A stretch of 64,000 nucleotides of DNA from CALODL01 sp942492115 (GTDB taxonomy: Bacteria > Planctomycetota > Phycisphaerae > UBA1845 > CAIVHJ01). Location: contig CALODL010000021.1 in the NCBI GenBank assembly GCA_942492115.1, positions 62,001-126,000 of the forward strand, read 5' to 3'. Position numbers and translations under genes: made by a program. Below, piece after piece: positions 54,124 to 62,975 of this stretch (position 1 is its first letter; every line of letters begins with the position of its first letter). The notes under the pieces were generated by a model. That model saw nothing but the letters and a program-made list of their open reading frames with translations. It was not told the origin of the DNA and ran no database searches.

Positions 54124-54645
54124 ATGTCAGAACCCCCACTGTTCCCCGTCGGCGAATGTGATCAACTGAGCGACTACGACACGGCCACACGAATGGCGTA
54201 TATCGATACGTTGGCGGCGGCTCCGGCGGCATTGGCGGCCGCGGTCAATGGGCTGAACGACGCCCAGCTCGACGCGCCCTATCGCAACTGGACCATCCGC
54301 CAGATCGTCCACCACCTGGCCGACAGCCACATGCACAGCTACATCCGCACCAAGTGGACGCTGACCGAAGATCAGCCGCTGATCAAAGCGTATGACGAGA
54401 GCGAATGGTCACGACAGCCGGACGCGCTGGCGGCCGATGTCGGCCCGTCGCTGATGTTGATCGACGGGCTGCACCAGCGGTGGGTCGACGTGTGGCGGAG
54501 GATGTCGGATGGTGATTTCCGGCGGGCATTCGAGCACCCCGAAACCGACGAAATCGTTCCCCTGTCGCTGGCGCTCAATTACTACGCGTGGCACAGCCGG
54601 CATCACACCGCGCAGATCAATTGGGTCCGGACTCACCGGCTGTAA
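54124..54645 (+). CDS. YfiT/BstA-like DinB-superfamily metalloprotein
   Basis: The 173-residue protein matches the YfiT-type bacillithiol-transferase-like group: FPVGECDQLSDYD at the N-terminus, WTIRQIVHHLADSHMHSYIRTKWTLTED with the first metal histidines, SEWSRQ, and a C-terminal YYAWHSRHHTAQINWVR with the others. These proteins bind Zn or Ni and transfer thiols to electrophiles or act as hydrolases. The length is normal for the family and an AGGAGA lies six bases before the ATG. It is only distantly related to the DinB-like protein at 2568-3065. Confidence 0.88.
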   Translation: MSEPPLFPVGECDQLSDYDTATRMAYIDTLAAAPAALAAAVNGLNDAQLDAPYRNWTIRQIVHHLADSHMHSYIRTKWTLTEDQPLIKAYDESEWSRQPDALAADVGPSLMLIDGLHQRWVDVWRRMSDGDFRRAFEHPETDEIVPLSLALNYYAWHSRHHTAQINWVRTHRL

Positions 54646-54673
54646 GGGCTCCTGACCCCTTTTTGCTGCCGAA
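54644..54673. repeat. 30-bp dispersed repeat, copy 1
   Basis: This block, beginning AAGGGCTCCTGACCCCTTTT and ending GCTGCCGAA, is repeated exactly at 62256-62285. It overlaps the stop codon of the YfiT-like gene. AAGGG and CCCTT can pair, followed by T residues, so this copy could serve as a weak terminator. I recall this GGCTCCTGACCCC-type block as common between genes in planctomycete genomes. Confidence 0.7.
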
Positions 54674-54832
54674 ATGGGTGGTGTCGTTCGGGTTATGACT
54701 CAGCGTCCAGGTTCAACGATCTCGACGGGGCCGCTGCATACCTTCCCGGAGACGGAAGTGTCACACCCTGCATTCTCGACACTCGAACCTGCGGACATGA
54801 ACACGGCACCATCGAGGCTGTGCGCGAGTGCC

Positions 54833-57800
54833 TTAGCGGCGTGGGGCCACGATTTCGATGAGCACCGCGGGAACATCCGTGATCTCCACGCGACCGTTGG
54901 CTGGGGTCGGGAACAGAAAGGTGCGTTCGGCCGGGTCGGTGTCGTCGTACAACAGGTTGACGCTGAATGTACCGACAGCGTCGGCCGACGCCTTGAAGGT
55001 GAACGTCGCCAGATAACCGCCCTGGGTAGCGATGCCTGCCGCGTCACGACCGGCAACCATCTGGCTCGTGGCGACGTTGAACGCGGCCCAGTCGAACGAC
55101 AGTGCACGGTCCTTGCGATCATGGATGGCGATGTCAATGAGTTCGAGAGCGCCACGGCGTCCGCCGCTCGGGGCGAGGTGCAACTGATAGCCGCGCACAT
55201 CAGCCAGTGGCCCGGTGAGTAGAACATCGACTTGAACCGTGGCGCCACGGCGAATGCGCCGAGCGCGGGAGCGTAATTCGATGCTGGCGACACCGACGGT
55301 CACCGGCCGCACCTGTGGAGCCGGATCGAATGGACAGGTGCACGTCGTGGCGTTGCCGAAGGCGTTGATGGCCGCAAAGGCGTCGTTGCCGTCGCAGACA
55401 CCGTCGGGCTGGCACGAACCGAACTGTCCACCGGCATCGACGTTCAGCGCGTCCGGTGCCGCCGCCTCGCAATCGTAGTCGCCCGGACCATTGGGGTTGA
55501 TGTTGGCAAAACAGTTGAGCGCATGGAAGCGATCATTGCCATCGGCCGTTCCATCGGGAGCGCACGCACCGAACTGCCCGCCCATATCCGCGAACAAGAT
55601 ATCCGTACCACTGCAGGCACCTGTCTCACAGGCCCACCACACGCAACCGTCATCGCGAATGCCGTCCAGATCATGGTCGGCGCACTGCGCGAAGGTGGCG
55701 CAGTCGCCGGTCGCGCGATAGGTCGCAGTCAAGATCATATTCTCTTCGGGTACGACGACGTTGTGATTGATCGCACCACCGTCGGACCATCCGACAAACT
55801 CGTAGGTGGCGCCGTCGAGCATCTGGGGCGAGACCGCGGACACACCCACGTCGGCGAAGACAATCAACTGGCTGTCGAACGGGGCTTCGATCGCTTCACC
55901 ATAGACAATCACTTCGAGCCCCGGCGGAACCGTTTCGAAATGGATCACCGAGGTCTCGGGCTGGATGTCAACTGTTGCGGTGGCCGTCAGTACCCCACGG
56001 CTCTGCGGCTGCCCAAAATCGACCCACGCACCCGACATCGATTGGTATTGGGCGGCGATCCAGTCGGCCGAACGCACCGTATCCGAAATGCGCACTTCGT
56101 CCATCCGCCCGTGGAAGTGGCTCCCGCCCGCCCCGTGCGCACCGAGATGCACTGCCTGAGCACCGGGAATCAACGGGTTGGCGAGGTCATCGGTCGTCAC
56201 ATCGACGCCATCAACATAGATCCGCGTGCTTGCCCCATCAATGGTCGCGGCCACGTGATGCCATGCCGTGTCGAGATCAACATCGTCGGCGCGGCCGAAT
56301 TCACTGCCACTGGTCAGCAATGTCAGTGTGTTATTGAGCGGATTGTATTCCAGCTCGTAGCCACTGGGGCCGTCCCAGCCAGACTTACTCGACAGCAGGC
56401 GCATGAACACATCAGCATTGGGGTCGTCGATTTTGACCCAGGCCTCGACGGTCATAGCGCCCGTGATCATCAATGACGAATGGCTGCCCACATCGAGATA
56501 ATCGTCACCGTCGAAGTAGCGACTGCCGCCGAGCCGCCCGGCGCTCGGTACGGATCCGAAGTACACGGCATCGTTGTTATTCGCGGTCGAATCGCGGACA
56601 TCGAACACCCCCGCCTGTCCGATGCGTTCAACAGTCACGTCGTCATAGAACACCGCTCCGCCGGCCCCGGGGTCCGGCTGTATGAAGGTTAGCATCGAGC
56701 GCACCGCAACCGTCCCCGCCGGTGCCGTCCACACCAGCGGAGGAACATCGTGATAGACATCCTGCTCCCAGCCGCTTCGCAGGATAGTCGCGCCACTCTG
56801 ACTCAGGAGGTTGTCACCGACATCGAGGTACTGCAGACGCATCTCAGCGAAATTCGTTGTCCCTTCGATGGCATCCCACGACACTTGTTGCGTGAAGCAA
56901 TCGAGCGCCCACACGTCACCGGCAACAGCAGGCACGTCCTGGGTGACGAACGAGGCGTTGTTCGGGTCGCCGAACAGCCCAAACATCTTGAGGTGCAGCG
57001 CGCCACTGCGCGGGCTGAAGCCCTCGATGAACACATTGCCCGCCGCCGCCCACGACGTCAGCCCGCTTTCGAAGCCACCATTCAGTAGCGGTGCACCGGA
57101 CATCGGCGGTATCGATCCGGAACTCACCGGATCACCCAGATGCCAGACAGCACTGTATCCGGCAGACCACACGCTCTCCGGCGTCTGGGCGTCGGATACT
57201 GCAGGATTGGCGTAGTACATCCACATGAAATCCACGGCGCTGCCACCATCGACCTGCGGAACGCGAACCCACACGACCGACTCACCGCCATCATTCCATG
57301 TCTCGATCTCGTGATCGAGCACGGCACCATCGGCATCGATGAAACGCAGGTCCGCGCCGCCGTCAGCGATGAAGTTGTATTCAGCGTAAGCCGGATCAAG
57401 CAGCACGGCGACTGGAAAATCGAACAGCGTCGACGGTTGAGAGCTGTTGTCGAACGTGATGCGCTGGCGCCGCAACCACGCAGTGTCCCACCAATCCGGC
57501 ACGCCGTTATCGGAAGCCGTAAGCTTGATCGTCAGGTATGACGGGTATTCATGATCAATGGCGACGAAGTCCGCGCTGTCGACGCCAACGAAATCTTCGA
57601 TGAAGTGTTCATGGCATGCGGACTTGCCCTCGCCGGAACAATGGTTGAGCACGACTTCCCAGAACAATGTCGAAGTCGAGATGGCCCCGTCCTCAGGGTC
57701 GCTGGCAGAGCCCTCAATGGTGATGATGTCACCAACACGCCAGGTGGTCGCGGGTGTCGGTGAGGTAATTACGGGTTGTGGAGGCGAATTGTCCACCGTG

Positions 57801-59395
57801 ATCAGGATCGACGCTGTGCTCGCGTTGCTCTCATTGTCGGTGACCCGCAGCCTGACCAGGACACTGCCGCCAATGGTATACGTATACTGCGCGCTCGGCA
57901 TGACTCCATCATCGAAGTCGCCATCGCCATCGAGATCCCATGCAAAGCTGATCGTGTCCCGGGCATCCGGATCGAACGATGTGCTGCCGTCGAAGTTGAC
58001 CGTCAGTGGCGCTCCTCCGCTGGTGACGTCGGCGGTGAGCTGCACGATCGGAGGCTGATTGCCGATGAAGTAGATCACGCGATAAATGTACGTGGGCCCG
58101 AACCGATCGTAATCAATGAGGTACAAATCGCCGTCCGGACCGATCTCGAGGCCAACTGGAGCCACCGCCGTATCGAAGTCCATGACGGTGGATGGATCAG
58201 GATCACCACCAGGACCGGCGAACATGACCTTGAGCCATGCGGCACTGAAGTCGGCAAAGAACAACGCGCCGTCGTACGCGTCCGGATAGTTACCGCCGGC
58301 ATAAAACGCGAGGCCAGTGATGGAGTTACCTGTGTTGGTGTAATCGTAATACGGATCGATCGCTGTCCCAGCGCGGTACAGGTCTTCACAGATACTCAAG
58401 TTGAGCGTATCGTATCCGGGCTGCGTGTCACGCCCTTCGTAACACGGCCAACCGAAGTTATCGACCACCGGGTCGGTCGGGTCGACCATTCGATTGATCT
58501 CCTCTGCACCGCCCCAACCGACATCGCCAATCCACACCTCTGAAGTCCCTGGCCGCATGGTGGTACGAAACGGGTTCCTCAGGCCGTAAGCGATGATGCG
58601 GTCGTCTTCAGAATCAGCGCCGCCCAGGAGTGGATTGCCTGCTGCGGCGAAACCCATGTCATCGACCCGCAGAAGGGTGCCGTTGTAGTTGACCGGATCA
58701 CCCGCCGTAGCCAGGTCCTGGCTGCGCAGCGCCCCCCCTTCCTCGAACGGATCGCCACACGGGTTGACCACCTGTCCGTAATCGGCAAAGTTGAAACTGG
58801 CACCGTCGCCATGCGTGACGTACAGCGCTCCGTCCAATCCGAAGCGCACGTCACCCACCGAATGACTGGGGTACTGTTGGCACCAGCCCTCGATGAGCAC
58901 CTCCTCGGGGCCGGTCATCACACCGTTTACGAGCTGCAGTCGCGACAACCGACTGCTGACCACGCAACCCTCGTCGGTGAAGCCCGGCGGATCCGGGCAC
59001 CCGTCGCCCCACAACGGTGACTCGCCGCCGATCTGGGCATCGTAGGTATAGAGCACATATATATAAGGAGTAGTGGGGTAGTCGGGATGCACTTCCAGAC
59101 CCAACAGCCCACGATCCCACGCGTTGTACACGTTGATCGTCAAGTTTGCGGCGACCGTGGGCGTCGGGTCATCGATCCCATCGAAGACTTTGATGATACC
59201 GGCACGTTCAGCGACGAAGACTGTTCCATTGGGTGCAAAGCGCAGGGCGACCGCATCGACGAAGCCCGTGCCGCCGAACATGATGGAATTCTGGAAGCCA
59301 CGAGGCGGCGCTCCGGACAACACGGTTGAACCAACCGCAATGGCCCCGGCGACGAGCAGTACACAGCGCACGCTGCATGCTGGATGGATGGACAA
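54833..59395 (-). CDS. Secreted multidomain glucose/sorbosone dehydrogenase-like protein
   Basis: The 1520-residue protein is best started at a TTG (59395) 8 bases after AGGAGAAGC; it has a signal peptide ending near LSGAPPRG. Residues of about 30-430 form a GSDH/PQQ-sugar-dehydrogenase propeller (LRFAPNGTVFVAERAGIIKVF, then GLLGLEVHPDYP, FGLDGALYVTHGDG and YGLRNPFRTTMRPG). A PKD domain (ISFAWDLDGDGDFDDG), a DUF2341 domain (WLRRQRITFDNSSQPSTLFDFPV), a LamG-type domain (LMITGAMTVEAWVKI) and two CAPDGTADGNDRF/CQPDGVCDGNDAF dockerin-like repeats follow. A cohesin-like beta domain ends it. A secreted sugar oxidase with carbohydrate-binding modules is likely; the longer frame to 60379 is not coding. 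Confidence 0.88.
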   Translation of the reverse strand: MSIHPACSVRCVLLVAGAIAVGSTVLSGAPPRGFQNSIMFGGTGFVDAVALRFAPNGTVFVAERAGIIKVFDGIDDPTPTVAANLTINVYNAWDRGLLGLEVHPDYPTTPYIYVLYTYDAQIGGESPLWGDGCPDPPGFTDEGCVVSSRLSRLQLVNGVMTGPEEVLIEGWCQQYPSHSVGDVRFGLDGALYVTHGDGASFNFADYGQVVNPCGDPFEEGGALRSQDLATAGDPVNYNGTLLRVDDMGFAAAGNPLLGGADSEDDRIIAYGLRNPFRTTMRPGTSEVWIGDVGWGGAEEINRMVDPTDPVVDNFGWPCYEGRDTQPGYDTLNLSICEDLYRAGTAIDPYYDYTNTGNSITGLAFYAGGNYPDAYDGALFFADFSAAWLKVMFAGPGGDPDPSTVMDFDTAVAPVGLEIGPDGDLYLIDYDRFGPTYIYRVIYFIGNQPPIVQLTADVTSGGAPLTVNFDGSTSFDPDARDTISFAWDLDGDGDFDDGVMPSAQYTYTIGGSVLVRLRVTDNESNASTASILITVDNSPPQPVITSPTPATTWRVGDIITIEGSASDPEDGAISTSTLFWEVVLNHCSGEGKSACHEHFIEDFVGVDSADFVAIDHEYPSYLTIKLTASDNGVPDWWDTAWLRRQRITFDNSSQPSTLFDFPVAVLLDPAYAEYNFIADGGADLRFIDADGAVLDHEIETWNDGGESVVWVRVPQVDGGSAVDFMWMYYANPAVSDAQTPESVWSAGYSAVWHLGDPVSSGSIPPMSGAPLLNGGFESGLTSWAAAGNVFIEGFSPRSGALHLKMFGLFGDPNNASFVTQDVPAVAGDVWALDCFTQQVSWDAIEGTTNFAEMRLQYLDVGDNLLSQSGATILRSGWEQDVYHDVPPLVWTAPAGTVAVRSMLTFIQPDPGAGGAVFYDDVTVERIGQAGVFDVRDSTANNNDAVYFGSVPSAGRLGGSRYFDGDDYLDVGSHSSLMITGAMTVEAWVKIDDPNADVFMRLLSSKSGWDGPSGYELEYNPLNNTLTLLTSGSEFGRADDVDLDTAWHHVAATIDGASTRIYVDGVDVTTDDLANPLIPGAQAVHLGAHGAGGSHFHGRMDEVRISDTVRSADWIAAQYQSMSGAWVDFGQPQSRGVLTATATVDIQPETSVIHFETVPPGLEVIVYGEAIEAPFDSQLIVFADVGVSAVSPQMLDGATYEFVGWSDGGAINHNVVVPEENMILTATYRATGDCATFAQCADHDLDGIRDDGCVWWACETGACSGTDILFADMGGQFGACAPDGTADGNDRFHALNCFANINPNGPGDYDCEAAAPDALNVDAGGQFGSCQPDGVCDGNDAFAAINAFGNATTCTCPFDPAPQVRPVTVGVASIELRSRARRIRRGATVQVDVLLTGPLADVRGYQLHLAPSGGRRGALELIDIAIHDRKDRALSFDWAAFNVATSQMVAGRDAAGIATQGGYLATFTFKASADAVGTFSVNLLYDDTDPAERTFLFPTPANGRVEITDVPAVLIEIVAPRR

Positions 59396-59650
59396 CTTGC
59401 TTCTCCTCGGGTTCCCGTGGGGGCAGGGATCACTCTCCTGCAGTGTAGGGGTTGAGCATCCTCTCGACCACATTCGTGCCGGTCGGAAACGGACCGGCGA
59501 GGCCACTACGCATCGAGCCGGGCCACTGCGCCTTACGCCATGCGCCATAACGTATTGCATGGCAGTACTCTGCGCGAGGTGATCGATTTTCGCGCACGCC
59601 TGATTCACCGGTTCACTTCGCACGGCTGGCGCGCGTACAATGCCAGGCAC

Positions 59651-60085
59651 ATGGCAGCCAACAACTCGCAGGACAGATTTCAGTGGAACTCCGGATCGTG
59701 GTTCGGTGCGGTCATCGGCAGCACGGCGTGGATGCTGCTGGCCGGCATATTCGTGGCCCGCGCCAGCACGCCGGTGAGCCTCGTCACGCTGGGGCTGTTT
59801 CTGGCCATCAACCTCATCGCCGTGCTGCTGTGGAGTCGGCGGGCAACTTTGCCTCCGTTCCTCTGCATGCAGTTCATCCTGGTCCTGATCGGGCTCGCTT
59901 CGTTCATCATCGTCTTCATCATCGATCGCTCCGGTCACTGGAGCGCGATCCAGGTCGGCGGCTTCAAAGTCCCGGCGCTGCTGATGTACGTGGCGATCGG
60001 CCTCGGGGTGCCGGTACTGGTCGGATTGATGTGGCTGCAAAGGTGGATTCACTCTCTCCCACACACCGAAGACGAAGACGGGTGA
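59651..60085 (+). CDS. Small polytopic membrane protein
   Basis: The 144-residue protein has four hydrophobic segments: FGAVIGSTAWMLLAGIFVA, LVTLGLFLAINLIAVLLW, MQFILVLIGLASFIIVFII and ALLMYVAIGLGVPVLVGLMW. A short acidic C-terminus (HTEDEDG) follows. The ATG at 59651 is chosen because the hydrophobic core starts soon after; the frame back to 59540 overlaps the divergent promoter region. No family recognised. Confidence 0.75.
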   Translation: MAANNSQDRFQWNSGSWFGAVIGSTAWMLLAGIFVARASTPVSLVTLGLFLAINLIAVLLWSRRATLPPFLCMQFILVLIGLASFIIVFIIDRSGHWSAIQVGGFKVPALLMYVAIGLGVPVLVGLMWLQRWIHSLPHTEDEDG

Positions 60086-60197
60086 TCCCGAACCAGGCTT
60101 GACACAGCGGGACCGATTGCACAAGCTGATGCGCCTGGCTGAAAACGGAGCGTGACTCCGTCCACCAACACCCAACACCCGGCACACGAGCACAACC

Positions 60198-61916
60198 TTG
60201 ACCGATCCGACGACACCTGACTGCACGGCCCCTGCGGAGCCGGCCACCGATCTGCCGTCTACACCCCGGCCATCACGGACAGGCCTGACTTCAGTGGCTC
60301 TGTTGGCGATGATCTGCGCAGGTGCGCTTGTACAGCTTCGGCCTCCGCAGCACGATGACCTCGGCTTCTCTACTGCCACGGCTTACGAGCATCTCGCGGT
60401 CATCGCCGCCGAACCACGACCATTGGCCTCGCCATACAATGGTGCCATCCGCCAATACCTCCTCGATGAGTTCAATGCGCTCGAGCGCTTCGATGTATCG
60501 ATGCAGCCTCATCGGTTCAACGACATCGAGGAAGACAAGGCCTGGGATATCGGCAACGTCATCGCGCGACTACCGGGCTCGACGCAGGAGCAAGCCGTGA
60601 TGCTCGTTGCGCACTTCGATTCGGTTGAAGACGGTCCCGGCGCCGGCGATGATGGCGCCGCCGTCGCAGCACTGCTGGAGACCGCCCGAATTCTGTCCGA
60701 GGGGCCGCCGCTTCGCCGGGACGTGTATTTTCTCCTGACGGATGGCGAAGAGCGGGGGTTGTGGGGCGCCAAAGCATTCGTCCAGGCATCCGACCATGTT
60801 GATTTTGCAGGAGTAGTCTTCAATTTCGAAGCCCGGGGCAGTTCCGGACCATCGCTGATGTTCGAGACTTCGGGACCGAACCGGTGGCTCATCCGCGAAT
60901 ATGCCCGTGCGGTAGATCGGCCGGTTGCATCATCAATCAGCGACGACTTGTACCACGCAATGCCCAACGATACCGACCTGACGGAATTTGCCAAAGTCAA
61001 CATCCCGGGGATGAATTTCGCTTTCATCGGTACTCCGGAAAACTACCACACCGCGAACGACGACATCGCCAATCTCGATCCCGCCAGCCTGCGGCACCAC
61101 GGTCTGCAAGCCCTGGCACTGGCCAAGCACTTCGGGAATCTTGAAACGTTTGGACAGGATGACGACGTGCGCGCCGTGTACTTTTCGTTTCCGTGGATCG
61201 GGCTGATTCACTATCCAGCCCAATGGGCGGTCCCGTCGAGTATTGCCGCAATCATATGCGCCCTCTTCGCATGCTCTGTGGGGCTGCTCCGACGGTGGGT
61301 CACGCCAGGCCGACTGGCGAGCGCTCTGGCCTTGTGTATCGTGCAGCTCGCTGTGGTCGGCGGACTGGCCTATGGCATCATGCTCGTGCGTGATGCGGGG
61401 TTGACGACGACAGCGCAAATCGCAGGACACCTGTTCATCACGGCCGGAGCCATGGTGCTGCTGACCCAGATCATCGGGCGCCTTGTCGGCCACACCGAAG
61501 CATGCCTCGCCGGTCTGCTGTGGACCGCAGTCTTCGCGCTGATGACCGGACAGCCACAACCGGCTTCGAGTTACCTGTTCGTCTGGCCGGCCGTATTCGG
61601 CAGCTTCGGCTGGGTGATCGTGTGTGCGCGGAATCGCTCGCATATTGCCGCCGCGTTGGGCTGCCTGCTGACCGCGCCGGCGATCGTTATCCTGCTCCCC
61701 GTCGCGTACCTGGCAGCACTGGGGCTCGGCGTCCAGGCCGGTTATGTCCTCCGACCGATGAGCAGCGGTTATCCCGTTGCCACGCTACTCGCTTTCTTCC
61801 CCGCCTTGTTGATGTGGCAGGCCGCAATCCCCCTGCATGGATCTGCAGGTCGCACACGGATTGCACTTTCCATTGTGCTAGCGCTCGGCGGAACCCTGTT
61901 CACGATGATGGCCTGA
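60198..61916 (+). CDS. M28-family metallopeptidase with polytopic membrane domain
   Basis: The 572-residue protein starts at a TTG. After one membrane helix (SVALLAMICAGALVQL) it has an M28 peptidase domain: VMLVAHFDSVEDGPGAGDDGAAVAALLE with His139 and the bridging Asp, LLTDGEERGLWGA with the catalytic Glu pair, and FIGTPENYHTANDD for the last metal histidine. The C-terminal 200 residues hold about seven further membrane helices. The layout matches bacterial relatives of ER-type aminopeptidases with the protease domain outside the cytoplasm. All metal ligands appear intact. Confidence 0.88.
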   Translation: MTDPTTPDCTAPAEPATDLPSTPRPSRTGLTSVALLAMICAGALVQLRPPQHDDLGFSTATAYEHLAVIAAEPRPLASPYNGAIRQYLLDEFNALERFDVSMQPHRFNDIEEDKAWDIGNVIARLPGSTQEQAVMLVAHFDSVEDGPGAGDDGAAVAALLETARILSEGPPLRRDVYFLLTDGEERGLWGAKAFVQASDHVDFAGVVFNFEARGSSGPSLMFETSGPNRWLIREYARAVDRPVASSISDDLYHAMPNDTDLTEFAKVNIPGMNFAFIGTPENYHTANDDIANLDPASLRHHGLQALALAKHFGNLETFGQDDDVRAVYFSFPWIGLIHYPAQWAVPSSIAAIICALFACSVGLLRRWVTPGRLASALALCIVQLAVVGGLAYGIMLVRDAGLTTTAQIAGHLFITAGAMVLLTQIIGRLVGHTEACLAGLLWTAVFALMTGQPQPASSYLFVWPAVFGSFGWVIVCARNRSHIAAALGCLLTAPAIVILLPVAYLAALGLGVQAGYVLRPMSSGYPVATLLAFFPALLMWQAAIPLHGSAGRTRIALSIVLALGGTLFTMMA

Positions 61917-62255
61917 CTTGCGTAACCCGCAAGAGCCGCAAAGCTTACAGTCGGCTTGCTTTTGACTTGGATCGTGAGTGGTCCCGTTCTAGAATGAGAC
62001 CATCAGCGGGCCAGTTCGCCGCGTGACACACACCACCGGAGCCAGCGACACGACAACCTGACCGGCAGCTCATTCGAAAGTACACGGTCGGAACATCCAC
62101 TGAAGAATCGTTGGCTTTCCGTGGGAGGAAAGAGGTACCGGGAGACAATGGATTGTCTCCCTGTCTCATTCTTACCCCGCGACACGTTCACAACGATCCC
62201 ATCCGATGTGACCGCATCCCCTGCAGTCCAACCCCGCACTGAAATCGAGCTCGAA

Positions 62256-62285
62256 AAGGGCTCCTGACCCCTTTTTGCTGCCGAA
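62256..62285. repeat. 30-bp dispersed repeat, copy 2
   Basis: This is an exact copy of 54644-54673. The repeat here stands alone in noncoding DNA, 340 bp after the M28 peptidase gene. Confidence 0.7.
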
Positions 62286-62325
62286 GTCGTTCGGAGAATG
62301 GTGGTTGCGGAACGCGGTGCGCACG

Positions 62326-62361
62326 AAAAAAGGGATCCGAGCTCGCCGTAACTCGGATCCC
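62326..62361 (-). terminator. Intrinsic terminator on the minus strand
   Basis: On the minus strand GGGATCCGAG (62361-62352) pairs perfectly with CTCGGATCCC (62341-62332) across a ten-base loop, followed by TTTTTT (62331-62326). This is a strong Rho-independent terminator. It lies 390 bp downstream of the minus-strand gene at 62721, which already has a terminator, so it may end a separate transcript. Confidence 0.65.
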
Positions 62362-62659
62362 CAACAGGCTGACCTTCAGCCTGCCGTTCCGAGCATCGTC
62401 TATCGTGCGGTGTCTCTTCACATCGGTGTGGGTAGAAAGTGGGCGCAGGAGTGGGCGTGGCATCGAATTGCACCATTGAAGCAGGAGTGGGAGGAGGCCC
62501 GACCATGTGGAGGTACCAGGGCCTGCTCCCCCCTGTTGCGCGGGTGCTTCAGCCACAATGTAATTCGTCCAGGTCCAGTATGGTCTTGAGTCTGAGCGCA
62601 ACGCGGGCGAAATATGAGACCCAATGGGCACCAGCGGTCATCTATTCGGAGTAGACGCG

Positions 62660-62698
62660 AAAACCGGGCCCACTTTGAAGTCGCCGTCTCCCGGTTTT
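62660..62698. terminator. Bidirectional intrinsic terminator
   Basis: AAAACCGGG (62660-62668) pairs with CCCGGTTTT (62690-62698); T-runs follow on both strands (six T on the plus strand). It lies 22 bases after the stop of the small TPR gene and should end the GrpE-like/TPR transcript on the minus strand. Confidence 0.75.
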
Positions 62699-62720
62699 TT
62701 CGGACGTGTTCAACGGAGCT

Positions 62721-62963
62721 TCAATTGTCGCGGGACATGGCTGCGGAAGTCTGACGAAAGGCCTTGACCGCACGCGGAAAGTCGCCGGCCATGAGCAGTG
62801 CACAGGCGTACACCTTGTGGTTCTCTGTAGAGCCACACAATTCGACAGCTTTGCCCGCCGTTTCGGCGGCAACCCGGTATCGCCCGCGGCCGTAGGCCGC
62901 CAGGGCCTGCCTGCGTAGAAGATCGGCCTGGGCCCGGATGGCTTGTGGTTCGGGCATGAGCAT
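62721..62963 (-). CDS. Small TPR-like protein
   Basis: The 80-residue protein follows an AGGAGA ribosome site and contains about two TPR-like helix pairs: ADLLRRQALAAYGRGRYRVAAE and YACALLMAGDFPRAVKAFRQ. It begins 12 bases after the stop of the GrpE-like gene, so the two are in one operon. It may be a small adaptor of the chaperone encoded upstream. Confidence 0.78.
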   Translation of the reverse strand: MLMPEPQAIRAQADLLRRQALAAYGRGRYRVAAETAGKAVELCGSTENHKVYACALLMAGDFPRAVKAFRQTSAAMSRDN

Positions 62964-62975
62964 GGTGTCGATCTC

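Larger units (their letters stand above)
61917..62659. other. Long intergenic region with repeat and terminator-like hairpin
   Basis: No protein gene is supported in these 743 bases; several open frames exist but lack ribosome sites and cross structured sequence. The region holds the second copy of the 30-bp repeat (62256-62285) and a perfect inverted repeat at 62332-62361. The stretch 62362-62650 contains several GC-rich stems on the minus strand (for example CAGGCTG...CAGCCTG near 62370) and could encode a noncoding RNA, though I recognise none. Confidence 0.4.

Noticed and set aside
59396..60379. N-terminal extension of the 1520-aa protein to an upstream start
   Set aside because: The extension is low-complexity, would bury the signal peptide and overlaps the plus-strand membrane protein gene.
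54644..62285. CRISPR-like repeat
   Set aside because: Only two copies 7.6 kb apart, no spacers and no cas genes.
62188..62631. 147-codon minus-strand frame
   Set aside because: It reads through a perfect intrinsic terminator and the 30-bp repeat, without a ribosome site.
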